From the NCBI GenBank assembly GCA_963812525.1, contig CAWEVL010000011.1:558001-622000 (forward strand): DNA of 64,000 bases. The letters run 5' to 3'. This DNA is from Bog-756 sp963812525. GTDB lineage: Bacteria > Actinomycetota > Acidimicrobiia > Acidimicrobiales > RAAP-2. The translations under genes and the position numbers were made by a program. Positions within the stretch are counted from its first letter, which is position 1; each line of letters opens with the position of its first letter. Of the stretch, positions 17,983-28,400 are shown piece by piece. A model generated the notes under the pieces. It was not told where the DNA came from, ran no database searches, and saw nothing but the letters and a program-made list of their open reading frames with translations.

Positions 17983-18658
17983 GCACCCCAAAGTTGCTTT
18001 GAAAGGTCTACCTCGCAGCTACGTGTCAATCGCGATTGCGTTGACACGCATCCACGGCCCGTTCAACACTGACGCATCATCCTGTAAGGAGGGGCCCGAC
18101 GACACCGATTTGGCGGGAACCGACTCATTCCGGGCCGCGACATGTTCCGAGTAGCTGGTGGTGCGTGTCGCGAGCCCGGATGGGCAGTGGGTCGAGCGAG
18201 TCTCCCGAACCGCAGGCCCAAGGAGGCCTGGAAACAGCCCGCTGGACGTAGGTGCCCGAAGTCGGGGTCCAGAGACTCAGGTTACTTGACGCTTCCGAGA
18301 GCGATCCGACCCCGAGGCAGAAACAGCCACCCGGCATCACCGGCCAACCTGGTCTTCCACTCGTCTAGGCAACCAGCGAGTTACTTGACGAGCTGTAGCG
18401 GCCGCCCACCTCCGACCACCCTGACTGCCTCCCGGACCTCGTCCGAACAGCACACCGGACAAACCTCCCCGTGCTCCCCGAACCCCCTTGGTCGACGGCA
18501 ACTTCAGCCGGGTCGGGAGCAGACGAGGAGGCGGATCCCATGTGCTCAACCGGCCCGGCCATATGGACAAACGCAAGCAATGACCGGACTATTCCGAGGC
18601 CCCCCGAGACCCGAGCCAGGCCTACAATTTTCGGTCCCCGAACGCTCACTTTTCGCGG

Positions 18659-18687
18659 TCCACATGCGACTTCGAGTCGCATGTGGA
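18659..18687. repeat. Perfect 13-bp inverted repeat with 3-nt loop
   Basis: TCCACATGCGACT, TCG, AGTCGCATGTGGA. The stem is perfect, with a UUCG-like tip in RNA form. No T-run follows on either strand, so it is not a standard intrinsic terminator. It could be an operator, an RNA processing hairpin or the remnant of a mobile element. Confidence 0.85.
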
Positions 18688-19099
18688 GATCTCGTGAGGT
18701 GGTAGAAACTCTTCTCGGCGGGAGCATTCCCCTGTGCGACACCGCCTCGAGGATGCGACCTCTGCCGGCGGACTCCACGTCCCCGTCGGCGGAGGTTGCA
18801 TCCCTTCTGGAGTGGCTCGTCCGCAAGCGCTCTATGCCCACGATGTTGAAGTCGTGAACTGTGGGTTGCTGTCGGCCGCAAAACGTGGCGAACCATCTCG
18901 AGAGGGGTAGCTCCTCTCACCTGATGGGGCGGGCCATGTCGGAGGTCGAACCCTCAATCGGTGCCCGGAGTGTGGATCGACGGACACGTCGAAGTTGGTC
19001 GCGCGGGGCTCGGGAATGCGAGATTCCGGTGTCGCTCACGAGTGCCGGGCGTGCAGCTGCGAATGGTCAGGCAGTCAATCAGAACGGCGGGCGTCATAG

Positions 19100-19116
19100 G
19101 ATTCGCGAAGAGTTCA
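19100..19116 (+). repeat. TTCGCGAAGAGTTCA motif, copy 2
   Basis: GATTCGCGAAGAGTTCA, identical over 17 bp to the copy at 13648. It is followed by CCGGCCCGTGACGG, where copy 1 has TCCGTCTGTGACAC, so the similarity continues as a degenerate GTGAC. Confidence 0.7.
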
Positions 19117-19476
19117 CCGGCCCGTGACGGACCCAGTCACCTTGGCCCGATAGAACTGGCTCTGGCCGGTATTTCCACTTCCCTTCCGGCCCGCCACGGG
19201 CAGTGCCGCCGCCGTACCTGGATCGTCGGCGGCGAGCGCTCCCCGTGAGGTCTTGGCCGCCCGCCACCGATACCTGTTCGGGTGCATTGAAAAACGGGTA
19301 TACCGGTGATGCGCTGCGGGGTGCCGCCTGCCCCCCAGGCTCCCCTGGAGCACGACCTGGCTGGTCGGCGACCGCCTCCTGCGGCGACCACCGACCAACG
19401 ACAGCAGGTCTGCGGTCCGCTGTGCACCTTCAGCTGGCCACCCACCGATGTTATTCCCCGTCCCCCGAACCGCCGG

Positions 19477-19491
19477 TGAACTCTTCGCGAA
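19477..19491 (-). repeat. TTCGCGAAGAGTTCA motif, copy 3 (inverted)
   Basis: TGAACTCTTCGCGAA on the plus strand is the reverse complement of the motif core. It lies about 80 bp upstream of the small gene at 19572. Confidence 0.7.
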
Positions 19492-19571
19492 CCGGCCGAG
19501 TCGTCGTTGACGGCCGTCGCCTTGCGGCGCGCAAGATCGAGATGTCGAGGGCACGGAGCAAGGAGGCGGAC

Positions 19572-19721
19572 ATGGAGCCAATCACGGTCCCGAGAGTGAC
19601 TATCCGGGATCTGAGCAAGATCCCGAGCGACGAGTGGCTCGCTATGCGCGATCGGCCCGACTCCGAGGAACGCGAGATCAGGGAACTGATCCGAAAGGCG
19701 CAGACGCCGGCCGGGTCCTGA
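19572..19721 (+). CDS. Small protein (49 aa) with strong ribosome site
   Basis: ATG at 19572 is preceded at 5 bp by AAGGAGG, one of the best ribosome sites in the window. The product starts MEPITVPRVTIRDLSKIPSD, continues with EWLAMRDRPDSEEREIRELI and ends RKAQTPAGS: a short strand, then a charged helix. No family is recognised. It is too short for a standard minimum-length ORF filter from this start. An inverted copy of the TTCGCGAAGAGTTCA motif lies about 80 bp upstream. A minus-strand frame over the same region (from GTG about 19900, MIILVVGLVMNAFWSLPWSG, possibly a membrane peptide) overlaps antisense and is less certain. Confidence 0.6.
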   Translation: MEPITVPRVTIRDLSKIPSDEWLAMRDRPDSEEREIRELIRKAQTPAGS

Positions 19722-20313
19722 AACCTCACCGGATTGGGTACTCGCCCCGAAGCGGCGGTCGGGGCCTCGGGACGTACTTGTCGCCATGCGAGTCCGATGA
19801 CGACGGTGACACCGGACCATGGCAAAGACCAGAAGGCATTCATCACCAGACCAACCACCAGGATGATCATGGCCTCTACTGAGCGATGAGCTGTCGCCAC
19901 CCGACCAACTCCCTACCCCGTGGCGGCCTCGGGGAGTATGAATGTCAGTGGTGCGAAGACCCGTAGGCGTGTCGGGACGGGCACCACGACGGTGGGTTGC
20001 CGGTGATGAGTGTGCGGACGCGTCCCGTGGTGGAGCTGCACGACCGGAGTCGTGGTTGTCGCCGCCGGTTTGCCGGTTGTTGTTGTCGATCTAGAAGGGA
20101 GCGGGAGTGAGGCCGCTGCACCCCGGCGCACGCACCGACAAATGAGGATCAGGGACCGCCGCGGCCGACTTCGGCACCGCCGGAGCAGAACGCCCGAATG
20201 CCATATGGGTAAACGGTCAATCCACGAGCCGAGCGTGGCCAGACTAGCCCTCTACTTGTCGGTGTGCTCTGAAGCTCAGCCGCATCATGCGATGGCCACC
20301 GGACCCCGACGTG

Positions 20314-20405
20314 GATTCGGTCCAGCGAATCCCTTCCACCCCGAACAGGATGCCAAGGGAGGCCCGCAATCGCCCGTTCTGGACTGAGATATTGCGCCCT
20401 GGGCC
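20314..20405. repeat. Imperfect ~90-bp repeat, copy 1
   Basis: Shares GTCCAGCGAATCCCT, ACAGGATG, GAGGCCCG, GTTCTG and the final GGCCC blocks with copy 2 at 20631. On the minus strand both copies read a similar peptide ending GIRWTES, preceded by LRASLGILFGVE here and FRASSRILSGVS in copy 2. This suggests a decayed coding or mobile repeat. Confidence 0.65.
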
Positions 20406-20530
20406 CTTACATGAACCATTGGCCACAGGGGTTGTCATTCACAGCGCATCGGACTACGGTGACTACCGGCGGAACAACGGCGGAAGCCTCCTACTGGGCG
20501 GAAGCCACTGTGCGGGAGCAGTGGACCCTC

Positions 20531-20557
20531 TCCCTCCCCCCCGATGGGGAGGGTTTT
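20531..20557 (+). terminator. Intrinsic-terminator-like hairpin with no obvious upstream gene
   Basis: CCCTCCCC (20532-20539) pairs with GGGGAGGG (20546-20553) across a 6-nt loop and is followed directly by TTTT. No plus-strand gene is recognised in the preceding 800 bp, so it may end an unannotated transcript. Confidence 0.55.
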
Positions 20558-20630
20558 CTGCTGCCGGGGAGGTGGAGTAGGTCCTCCTACGCACTCGAGA
20601 GGACGCTGCCGCGGGCACCGGGCCGAGCTC

Positions 20631-20716
20631 GACTCAGTCCAGCGAATCCCTGACACTCCGGACAGGATGCGCGAGGAGGCCCGGAAACAGGCGTTCTGAA
20701 TCTGGGTCCTAGGCCC
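20631..20716. repeat. Imperfect ~90-bp repeat, copy 2
   Basis: Second copy of the repeat described at 20314, roughly three-quarters identical by eye. The orphan terminator lies between the two copies. Confidence 0.65.
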
Positions 20717-21321
20717 CGAGCCGACCGATATGACCCGTCGGCGGGGACCGGTCATCTGGTGGCGGAACCAGGGCCGGCCCGGGGCTCCAGAAACGTAGCA
20801 CCGGTCCGCAACAAGGCTTGCGGGGGCAAAGGTTCATCGTCCCGTTACAACCACGACACGTTGGGCTTGCTAGAAAGCGATGAGCGGGAACCGGTCTGGC
20901 AGGGCCTCGGGGGCGGCGGACCCGGGTGCCGCCAGGGCTGTCTCCCGGAACAAGGTTGAAGTCACACGAGTCGGCCCCTTCAAGTGGCACACGGTCCAGG
21001 CGTGCGACTCTACGAAATCGCCTCGGCGGGCGCAGGACCCGGTGCTGGCAGCCCGGCTGTGGCGAGTCTCCGAGGAGCTGATCGACATCTGCTTCACCGC
21101 TCGGTGGCCCCGATCGGACGAGTCCGCCGGTCCCACGAGGACCGGTGCGTCCCCACCGACTTCCCCTAGGGGCTTCCCGAAATCGGCACCCAGGCCGGTG
21201 GTGGTGACAGCCTGAGGGTGTGGGCGAGGTCGTCGCTCTGGTAGTGGGCGTGCTCGCAATATGCCGGCAGTGACCCGGTGAAATGATCCCTCGCCAGGAG
21301 GCCATCTGTCGGGCTTTTCGG

Positions 21322-22479
21322 TCAACCCCCGGTGGTCAAGGTCAGGACCTCGGCCGTTTGCTTCGACGGGTTGTCGCCGACGACCTGGCAGGTGCTCGTC
21401 GTCGGGCACGAGATCCCGTTCAGCTGCAGGGTCTGCCCCTGCGGCGTCGCGCCGATGCTGCCGGGCACGCCGCTGTTGATCGCCAGGAACACGCTCCCTT
21501 GAGCGGTTCCGTCCGCATCCTTGGTTCCCACCGCCTCACAGAAGGTCGAGGACGGACAGGACACGGACTGGAGGGTCGTGGTGCCGGTGCCGGCGAGGTG
21601 GATCAATTTCTTGGGTGCGCCGGACTGGACGTTGAGGACGACGGCCGTTTGAGCGACCCGCTCGCCGGTCTTCGAGGTGCCCCGCCCAACGGCTACGCAG
21701 CTGCCGGGCGCGCCGCAGGCAATGCCGTCGAACGTCGACGTGCCGGGTGGGACGAGCCGCAGCGGGCCGAGGAAGCCTCCGCTCAGGGTGACCAGGACGT
21801 CGTTGATGCTGCCGTTCGAGGTCGAGGCCACCCCGGTACACGACGTCGACGTCCAGCAGTCGATCCCATTGACCGAGGTCGTTTCCGGCACCGTCAAAAC
21901 GGCTGTGGGCCCCGAGGCGATGGCACCGACGGCCTGCGAACGACCGGCTCCCCGGCAGCCTGCGCTCAGACAGGAGACCGACGAGAAGGTGGACATACTG
22001 GTCGCCACCTGGGCCAGGCCCGCCACTCCGTTCTCGACGAGTACGGCCACGCCGTGACCACCCCCGAGACCGACGGCTTCGCACACGGCTTTTGAGGCGC
22101 ACGAGATCGCGGTGAGCTCCTTGGTCCCGGCCACCAGATGCGGTGTTCCAGGTCGTCCCTGGGCGATGGTGACAATCGCGCCCTCACCGTTGACCGTGGT
22201 TGCGCCCGCAGCTTCGCACCAGCCCGCAATCGGACACGAGACGCCCTTGAGCAGGCCGAGTCCTGGCACGGTCCGGGTGGCGCTGACGGTTCCGGGGTTG
22301 GTATCGACCGATCCACTGCTGCACGCACCAAGGACTACCGCGCTGCCGAGTAGGACCACGGGCAGCAGTCGGTGGCGCCCGATCCACCGACTGGGTTTCC
22401 CGTGCCCGGAGGACGTGTCCCCGCGTCGGCCTCCCGGGCGACCGCCTGGCGCGCGTACTCCGTGGGTATCGGCAGTCAC
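21322..22479 (-). CDS. Lipoprotein with SCPxxxxCxAVG repeats
   Basis: A cell-surface lipoprotein of about 385 residues. The N-terminus is basic (GKPSRWIGRHR) followed by the hydrophobic LLPVVLLGSAVVLGAC, with LGAC as lipobox. The mature part consists of repeats of about 45-50 residues centred on GVSCPIAGWCEAAG, ISCASKAVCEAVG, IACGAPGSCVAVG and VSCPSSTFCEAVG, each with a Cys pair probably forming a disulfide; the arrangement is that of a propeller-like repeat protein. GTG at 22479 is taken as start, because the open frame otherwise runs back into the upstream giant gene, whose stop is 20 bp away. The two are probably co-transcribed. Confidence 0.82.
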   Translation of the reverse strand: MTADTHGVRAPGGRPGGRRGDTSSGHGKPSRWIGRHRLLPVVLLGSAVVLGACSSGSVDTNPGTVSATRTVPGLGLLKGVSCPIAGWCEAAGATTVNGEGAIVTIAQGRPGTPHLVAGTKELTAISCASKAVCEAVGLGGGHGVAVLVENGVAGLAQVATSMSTFSSVSCLSAGCRGAGRSQAVGAIASGPTAVLTVPETTSVNGIDCWTSTSCTGVASTSNGSINDVLVTLSGGFLGPLRLVPPGTSTFDGIACGAPGSCVAVGRGTSKTGERVAQTAVVLNVQSGAPKKLIHLAGTGTTTLQSVSCPSSTFCEAVGTKDADGTAQGSVFLAINSGVPGSIGATPQGQTLQLNGISCPTTSTCQVVGDNPSKQTAEVLTLTTGG

Positions 22480-22498
22480 TGCGGGGTGATCGACAACC

Positions 22499-25400
22499 TC
22501 AGTTGCTGACTTTGATGGTGATCCCCACACTTGTGGTGACGTTTCCGGCTTCGTCGGTGGCCACGCTCTGGAGTGTATACGTGCCGTTGGGCGCTGTGGT
22601 GGTGCTCCACGAGAGCTTGTACACACCTCTGGCGAGGGTGGCAGTACCGATCACGTGCTGGCTGTAGGCGCCCCCGGTTATCTCGAACACCACGCTCTTG
22701 ACCGAGATGTTGTCGGTGGCACTGGCCTTGAGCGTCGTCGTCCCGGTGAGGCTCTTGCCGTTGACCGGGGCCGTGACGCTGGTCGTCGGAGCGGTGTTGT
22801 CGACCGTCAGCGACACTGACGCGCTGTAGGTCGTATTGCCAGCTTCGTCCGTCGCCAGACTCTGGAGGCTGTAGGTGCCGTCAGGGACGCTCGACGTATT
22901 CCAACTGGTCAGGTATCCGTATAGCGTGGCCGTTCCCGTGGCGATCACGGACTTGCTGTAGGTGCCGCCAGTGATCACGAACTGCACGCTCTTGACCGAC
23001 ACGTTGTCCGATGCGCTGGCGTCGAGCACGGCACCCGGGCCATGGATGGCCGCGTTAGCCGCCGGGAGGATCACTGCCGTCGCCGGCGCCGTGTTGTCGA
23101 CCTTGACGGTCAGGACGGGGCTGTAGGCGGTAGCACCGGATTGGGCGGTGACGAGGCTCTGGAGGCCGTAGGTGCCGTCCGGCACGCTCTTGGTGTTCCA
23201 GGTGTACAGCCAGCCGTAGAGGGTAGCCGAGGCCGAGCCGATTACGGTCTTGTTGTAGGTGCCACCGGTCAGGACGAACTGCACGGTCTTCACTCCGCCC
23301 GGCGCCGTGGCCGCGGCATCCAGGAGCTCGGAACCACCGAAGGCGGCGCCGGTGACCGGGACGAGGATCGTCGTGCTCGGACCCGTGCCCACCGTGAGGG
23401 TGAACGACTGGGTCGAGGTGTGGTGGTTCGCATCGGTTGCCGTGATGGTGATCGGGTAGCTGCCGGCAGTCCCGGTAGCCGGCGTGCCGGACAGGGTCCC
23501 GTCGGTGCCGAGGGTCACCCCGGTCGGCAGCCCACCAGCCTCGGTGAAGGTGATCGGGGTGTCACCGGTGGCGGCCACCGAGAACGTGCCGGCGGAGCCC
23601 TCGCTGAAGGTGGTCGAGGAGGCCGAGGTGAAGGACGGCCCGGTTGCGGTCACCGTCAGGGTGAAGGACTGGGTGTTCGTGTTGTGATTGGCATCCGTGG
23701 CCGTGATGGTCATCGGGTACGTTCCCGCCGTGCCGAACGCCGGTTTGCCCGACAGGGTGCCGTCCGAACCGAGCGTCACTCCGGAGGGCAGGGTTCCGGA
23801 CTTGGTGAAGGTGATCGGGCTGTCCCCACTGGCAGTCACGGCAAAGGTGCCGGTCGTGTTCTCGGCGAATGTCGTTGAGGCGGCCGAGGTGAAGGACGGT
23901 CCCGATGCGGTCACCGTGAGGGTGAACGACTGGGTGGACGTGTTGTTATTGGCGTCGGTGGCGGTGATGGTGATCGGGTAGGAGCCGGCCGTGCTGGCGC
24001 CCGGGGTTCCCGAGAGGGTGCCGTTGCTGGCCAGCGTCACACCCGACGGCAGGCTGCCCGCCTCGGTGAAGGTGATCGGCGAGTCACCGGTGGCCGTCAC
24101 CGAGAACGTCCCGGCCGAGCCTTCGGCGAAGCTGGTCGAAGCGGCCGACGTGAAGACCGGCACCGAGGCGGTCACCTTGAGGGTGAAGGCCTGGGTCGCG
24201 GTGTTGTTGTTCGAGTCGGTCGCCGTGATGGTGATCGGGTAGTTCCCGGCCGTGCTGGAGCCCGGCTTGCCCGACAGGGTGCCGTCGCTGGCCAGGGTCA
24301 CGCCTGCGGGCAAGGTCCCCGACTTGGTGAAGATGATCGGGGTGTCACCGGTGGCGGTCACCGAGAAGGTCCCGGTCGTGTTCTCGGCGAACGAGATGGA
24401 CGATGCCGACGTGAACGACGGGGGGCCGGCGGAGACGGTCAGGGTGAACGCCTGCGTGGAGGTGTTCGAGTTGGTGTCCATGGCCGTGATGGTGATCGGG
24501 TAGCTGCCCGCCGTCCCGAAGGCCGGCGTGCCCGACAGGGTGCCGTCGGTGCCGAGGGTCACCCCGGAGGGCAGGCTGCCCGATTCCGTGAAGGTGATCG
24601 GGGTGTCACCGGTGGCGGTCACCGAGAAGGTCCCGGCCGAGTTCTCGGTGAAGCTGGTCGAGGCCGCTGACGTGAAGACCGGCACGGAAGCGCTCACCTT
24701 GAGGGTGAAGGCCTGGGTCGAGGTGTTGTTGTTGGCGTCCGTGGCGGTGATGGTGATCGGGTAGGTCCCGGCCGTGCCGGTGGCCGGCGTGCCCGACAGG
24801 GTGCCGTCGGTGCCGAGGGTCACGCCCGAGGGCAGGGCCCCGGTCTCCGTGAAGGTGATCGGGGTGTCACCGGTGGCGGTCACCGAGAAGGTCCCGGCCG
24901 CGTTCTCGGCGAACGAGATGGACGGGGCCGAGGTGAACTGTGGTGCGGCCGCGGTGATCGTCAGGGTGAACGCCTGGGTGGCGGTGTTGGAGTTGGCGTC
25001 CGTGGCGGTGATGGTGATCGGGTAGGTCCCGGCGGCGCCGGATCCCGGCGTACCGGACAGTGTCCCGTCGGTGCCGAGGGTCACCCCGGTCGGCAGCGCC
25101 CCGGTCTCGGTGAAGGTGATCGGGGTGTCACCGGTGGCGGTCACCGAGAAGGTCCCGGCCGAGCCCTCGCTGAAGCTGGTCGAGTTGGCCGAAGTGATGG
25201 AGGGACCGGTGGCGGTCACCGTCAGGGTGAACGCCTGGGTGGCGGTGTTGTTGTTGGTGTCGGTGGCGTTGATGGTGATCGGGTAGGTCCCAGCGGTGCC
25301 GGATCCCGGCGTACCGGACAGGGTCCCGTCGGTGCCGAGGGTCACCCCGGTCGGCAGCGCCCCGGTCTCGGTGAAGGTGATCGGGGTGTCACCGGTGGCG

Positions 25401-28400
25401 GTCACCGAGAAGGTCCCGGCCGAGCCCTCGCTGAAGCTGGTCGAGTTGGCCGAAGTGATGGAGGGACCGGTGGCGGTCACCGTCAGGGTGAACGCCTGGG
25501 TGGACGGTGTTGTTGTTGGTGTCGGTGGCGGTGATGGTGATCGGGTAGATCCCCGCGGTGCCGGATCCCGGCGTGCCGGACAGGGTCCCGTCGGAGCCGA
25601 GGGTCACGCCCGAGTGGCAGGGCCCCGGTCTCGGTGAAGGTGATCGGGGTGTCACCGGTGGCGGTCACCGAGAAGGTCCCGGCCGAGCCCTCGCTGAAGC
25701 TGGCCGAGTTGGCCGAGGTGAACGACGGTGCACCGGCAGTGACGGTCAGGGTGAACGCCTGGGTGGCGGTGTTGGAGTTGGTGTCGGTGGCGGTGATGGT
25801 GATCGGGTAGGTGCCGGCCGTGCCGATTCCCGGCGTGCCGGACAGGGTCCCGTCCGAACCGAGCGTCACGCCCGAGGGCAGGGCCCCGGTCTCGGTGAAG
25901 GTGATCGGGGTGTCACCGGTGGCGGTGACGGCAAAGGTGCCAGCCGTCCCCTCGGTGAAGCTGGTCGTATCGGCGGACGTGAAGGACGGACCGCTGGCGG
26001 TCACCGTGAGGGTGAACGACTGGGTGGACGTGTTGTTGTTGGTGTCGGTGGCGGTGATGGTGATCGGGTAGGTGCCCGGCGGTGCCGGATCCCGGCGTGC
26101 CGGACAGGGTCCCGTCGGTGCCGAGGGTCACCCCGGTCGGCAGCGTCCCGGTCTCAGTGAAGGAGATCGGGGTGTGTCCTGTAGCGGTCACCGAGAAGGT
26201 GCCGGCGGAGCCTTCAGCGAAGCTGGTCGAGGCGGTCGAGGTGAAGGCCGGTGCGGAGGCACTCACCGTCAGCGTGAAGGCCTGGGTCGCCGTGTTGTTG
26301 TTGGCGTCGGTGGCGGTGATGGTGATCGGGTAGGTCCCCGCCGTGCCGAAGTCCGGCGTGCCCGACAGCGTGCCGTCGGTGCCGAGCGTCACGCCGGACG
26401 GCAGCGCCCCGGTCTCGGAGTAGGTGACCGTGCCGGCGCCGCTGGCGGTCACCGAGAAGGTGTTGGTCCCGGACTCCGTGAAGCTGGCGGAGGAGGCAGA
26501 GGTGAAGACCGGGTTGCCCACGAACAGCGGGGTGACCGACTCGACGGTGCCCAGGCTCCTGCCCGCCGTCGTCTGGTAGGCGTCATTCGGGCCGTTGCCG
26601 GGTAGTGCACTCGTGTTCGACTCGTCGATGTAGAGGTTGTATGCCCCGGGGGTGAGGCTCGACGGCACCTGGAAGGTCCCTGTCGGCTTGCCGACGGTCA
26701 ACGTGCAGGGGTTCGGGCCCACGGTGGTCGACTCGGCACCGGTGCAGACATAGGTGTTGGCCGGGATCGTCACTGCCGAGCTCGCCACGGGCACGGCGGT
26801 GGCCCGAGAGGTCCCGATCAGGACCTGCGGGGCGCTCACCGGGTAGAAGTCCGCGGCACTGTTCTGGAACGCACCGGTCGGATTGGCGTCGGGGGCCCCG
26901 TTGGGCGAGCCCCACCAGTTGGTGCCGCCGGTCAGCGAGACCGTGTCTCCGGGCTGAGCCCCAACGGACGACAACGTGGCCGTCGGCGTCTGGGGCACGG
27001 GCTGGCCGTTGTAGAAGAGGTCCATGGACGAGTAGTTGGTCGACCCGTTCTCGTCGTTGCCCGACGAGACGATGATGCCGCAGCTCACGTAGCCGGCGTT
27101 GACATCGGCCTGGTTGGGCGGGCAGGCGGCATCGCCGGTCGGCCCGCTGAGGGCCGGGGTATCGGTGTTGCCGCCGGCAGAGTTGGACCCGAGGCCGCCG
27201 TAGCTGCAGTTCCCGCCGTTCACCCAGGAGCTCGGCAGCGTCATGCTGGCCGTCGATCCGGAGCCGAAGCTGGTGGTGCTGGTCGAGGCCAGGATGTTGA
27301 CACCTCCCCAGCAACCACCCACCGCGCCCGAGCTGGCGCTGGTGAGGTCCAAGTTGGACGACGGCAGGTCACCGAGCGCGGCCGACGGGTTGGAGTCCGT
27401 CGGTGTGGGTAGCGGGTTGGCCGTGTTCATCGTCCAGGCATCGCCCAGGCCTCCGGAGGCGGAAACCCCGACACCCCCGCTACAGGTCGGGGTGTTCTTG
27501 GTCGTCCCACCGGTCACGCCGTTGCTGATGGGCTGGCCGAAGGTCGGCTGCGATCCCGCCTGTTCGAGGTCCTGGTTGTTGTCGAACATCGAGACGGTCG
27601 CACCCGTGGACGTCCAGGTGCACTCGTTCTGGGACCAGAGCGGGATGCTATCGGTCGAACTGCCGCCTCCGTTGGTGGCCACCGGAGCCATGGTCACCGG
27701 AGCGCTGGCCGCGTTGTTGTTGTTGACCCCGCAGAGCTGCGCCGAGCCCGTCGTGAGGTTGACGTTCTTGATCGAGTAGTTGGTGACGCCGGCCGGCGTG
27801 GCGCCGGCGGTGAGGCTGGTCAGAGGCAGGGATGCGGTGCTGCCCGGGTTGGTGCCGGTGGGACCGGCCTGGCCCGCGCTGACTTCGATGTCGTCGCAGA
27901 ACGGCACTCCCTTGACGGCCGAGAAGTAGTTCCCATCGGTCGTGCCGCTGGTTGCCCAACTCGGGGCCGGCTGGGTGACGTTGAGCGTCCAGGTCCCCGA
28001 GGTGCCATTGGCTGCGCCGTTGGCGCCGCCGGTAGCGAGGAAGGTGGCGTGGTAGGTGCCGTTCTCACTGGAAACCGGCGTATCGGCCACCGGGCAGGTG
28101 AGGATGTACTCCTCGCTCGTTCCCGATCCCGATGTGCTCTGCGTACAAGCCGGGCTGCTCGAGGTCGAGGTGGCCTCTGTGGCGTGCGACGGGAGTGTCC
28201 CGGTGTTGAGCGTGATCGACGCCGGGTAATTCCCGGGGCTCGCCGAGGCGAAGCCCTGGCTGTAGCAGACCACCGAGAAGCTCGAGGCTGCGCCGTCGGA
28301 CCAACTGGTCGTGGTTCCGCCTGCGGCCGGCGCCGTACAGGTGGTGCTCGGCCCGGCCACGGTGAGCGTCCACGTGCCCGAGGTCACCGTGGCCGTGTTG

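Larger units (their letters stand above)
17983..19571. other. Gene-poor stretch with hairpin, short repeats and motif copies
   Basis: About 1.6 kb without a convincing gene. It holds an 11-bp direct repeat GTTACTTGACG at 18281-18291 and 18380-18390, a perfect 13-bp-stem hairpin at 18659-18687, and two TTCGCGAAGAGTTCA copies in opposite orientation at 19100 and 19477 (about 375 bp apart). Open frames here are all Arg/Pro-rich. Confidence 0.5.
19722..21321. other. Gene-poor stretch with repeat pair and orphan terminator
   Basis: About 1.6 kb without a supported gene. It contains a possible minus-strand membrane peptide near 19800-19900, two imperfect copies of a ~90-bp repeat (20314 and 20631) and an intrinsic terminator-like hairpin at 20531. 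Open frames elsewhere have shadow-type composition. Confidence 0.5.

Noticed and set aside
18281..18390. GTTACTTGACG direct repeat as a possible attachment or iteron site
   Set aside because: Only two 11-bp copies, 99 bp apart, without integrase, replication gene or further copies; could be chance.
23688..25286. Series of plus-strand ORFs of about 80 codons at 261-bp spacing, all ending VAVMVIG
   Set aside because: They are antisense shadows of the tandem Ig-like repeats on the minus strand; identical spacing and the lack of ribosome sites show they are not genes.
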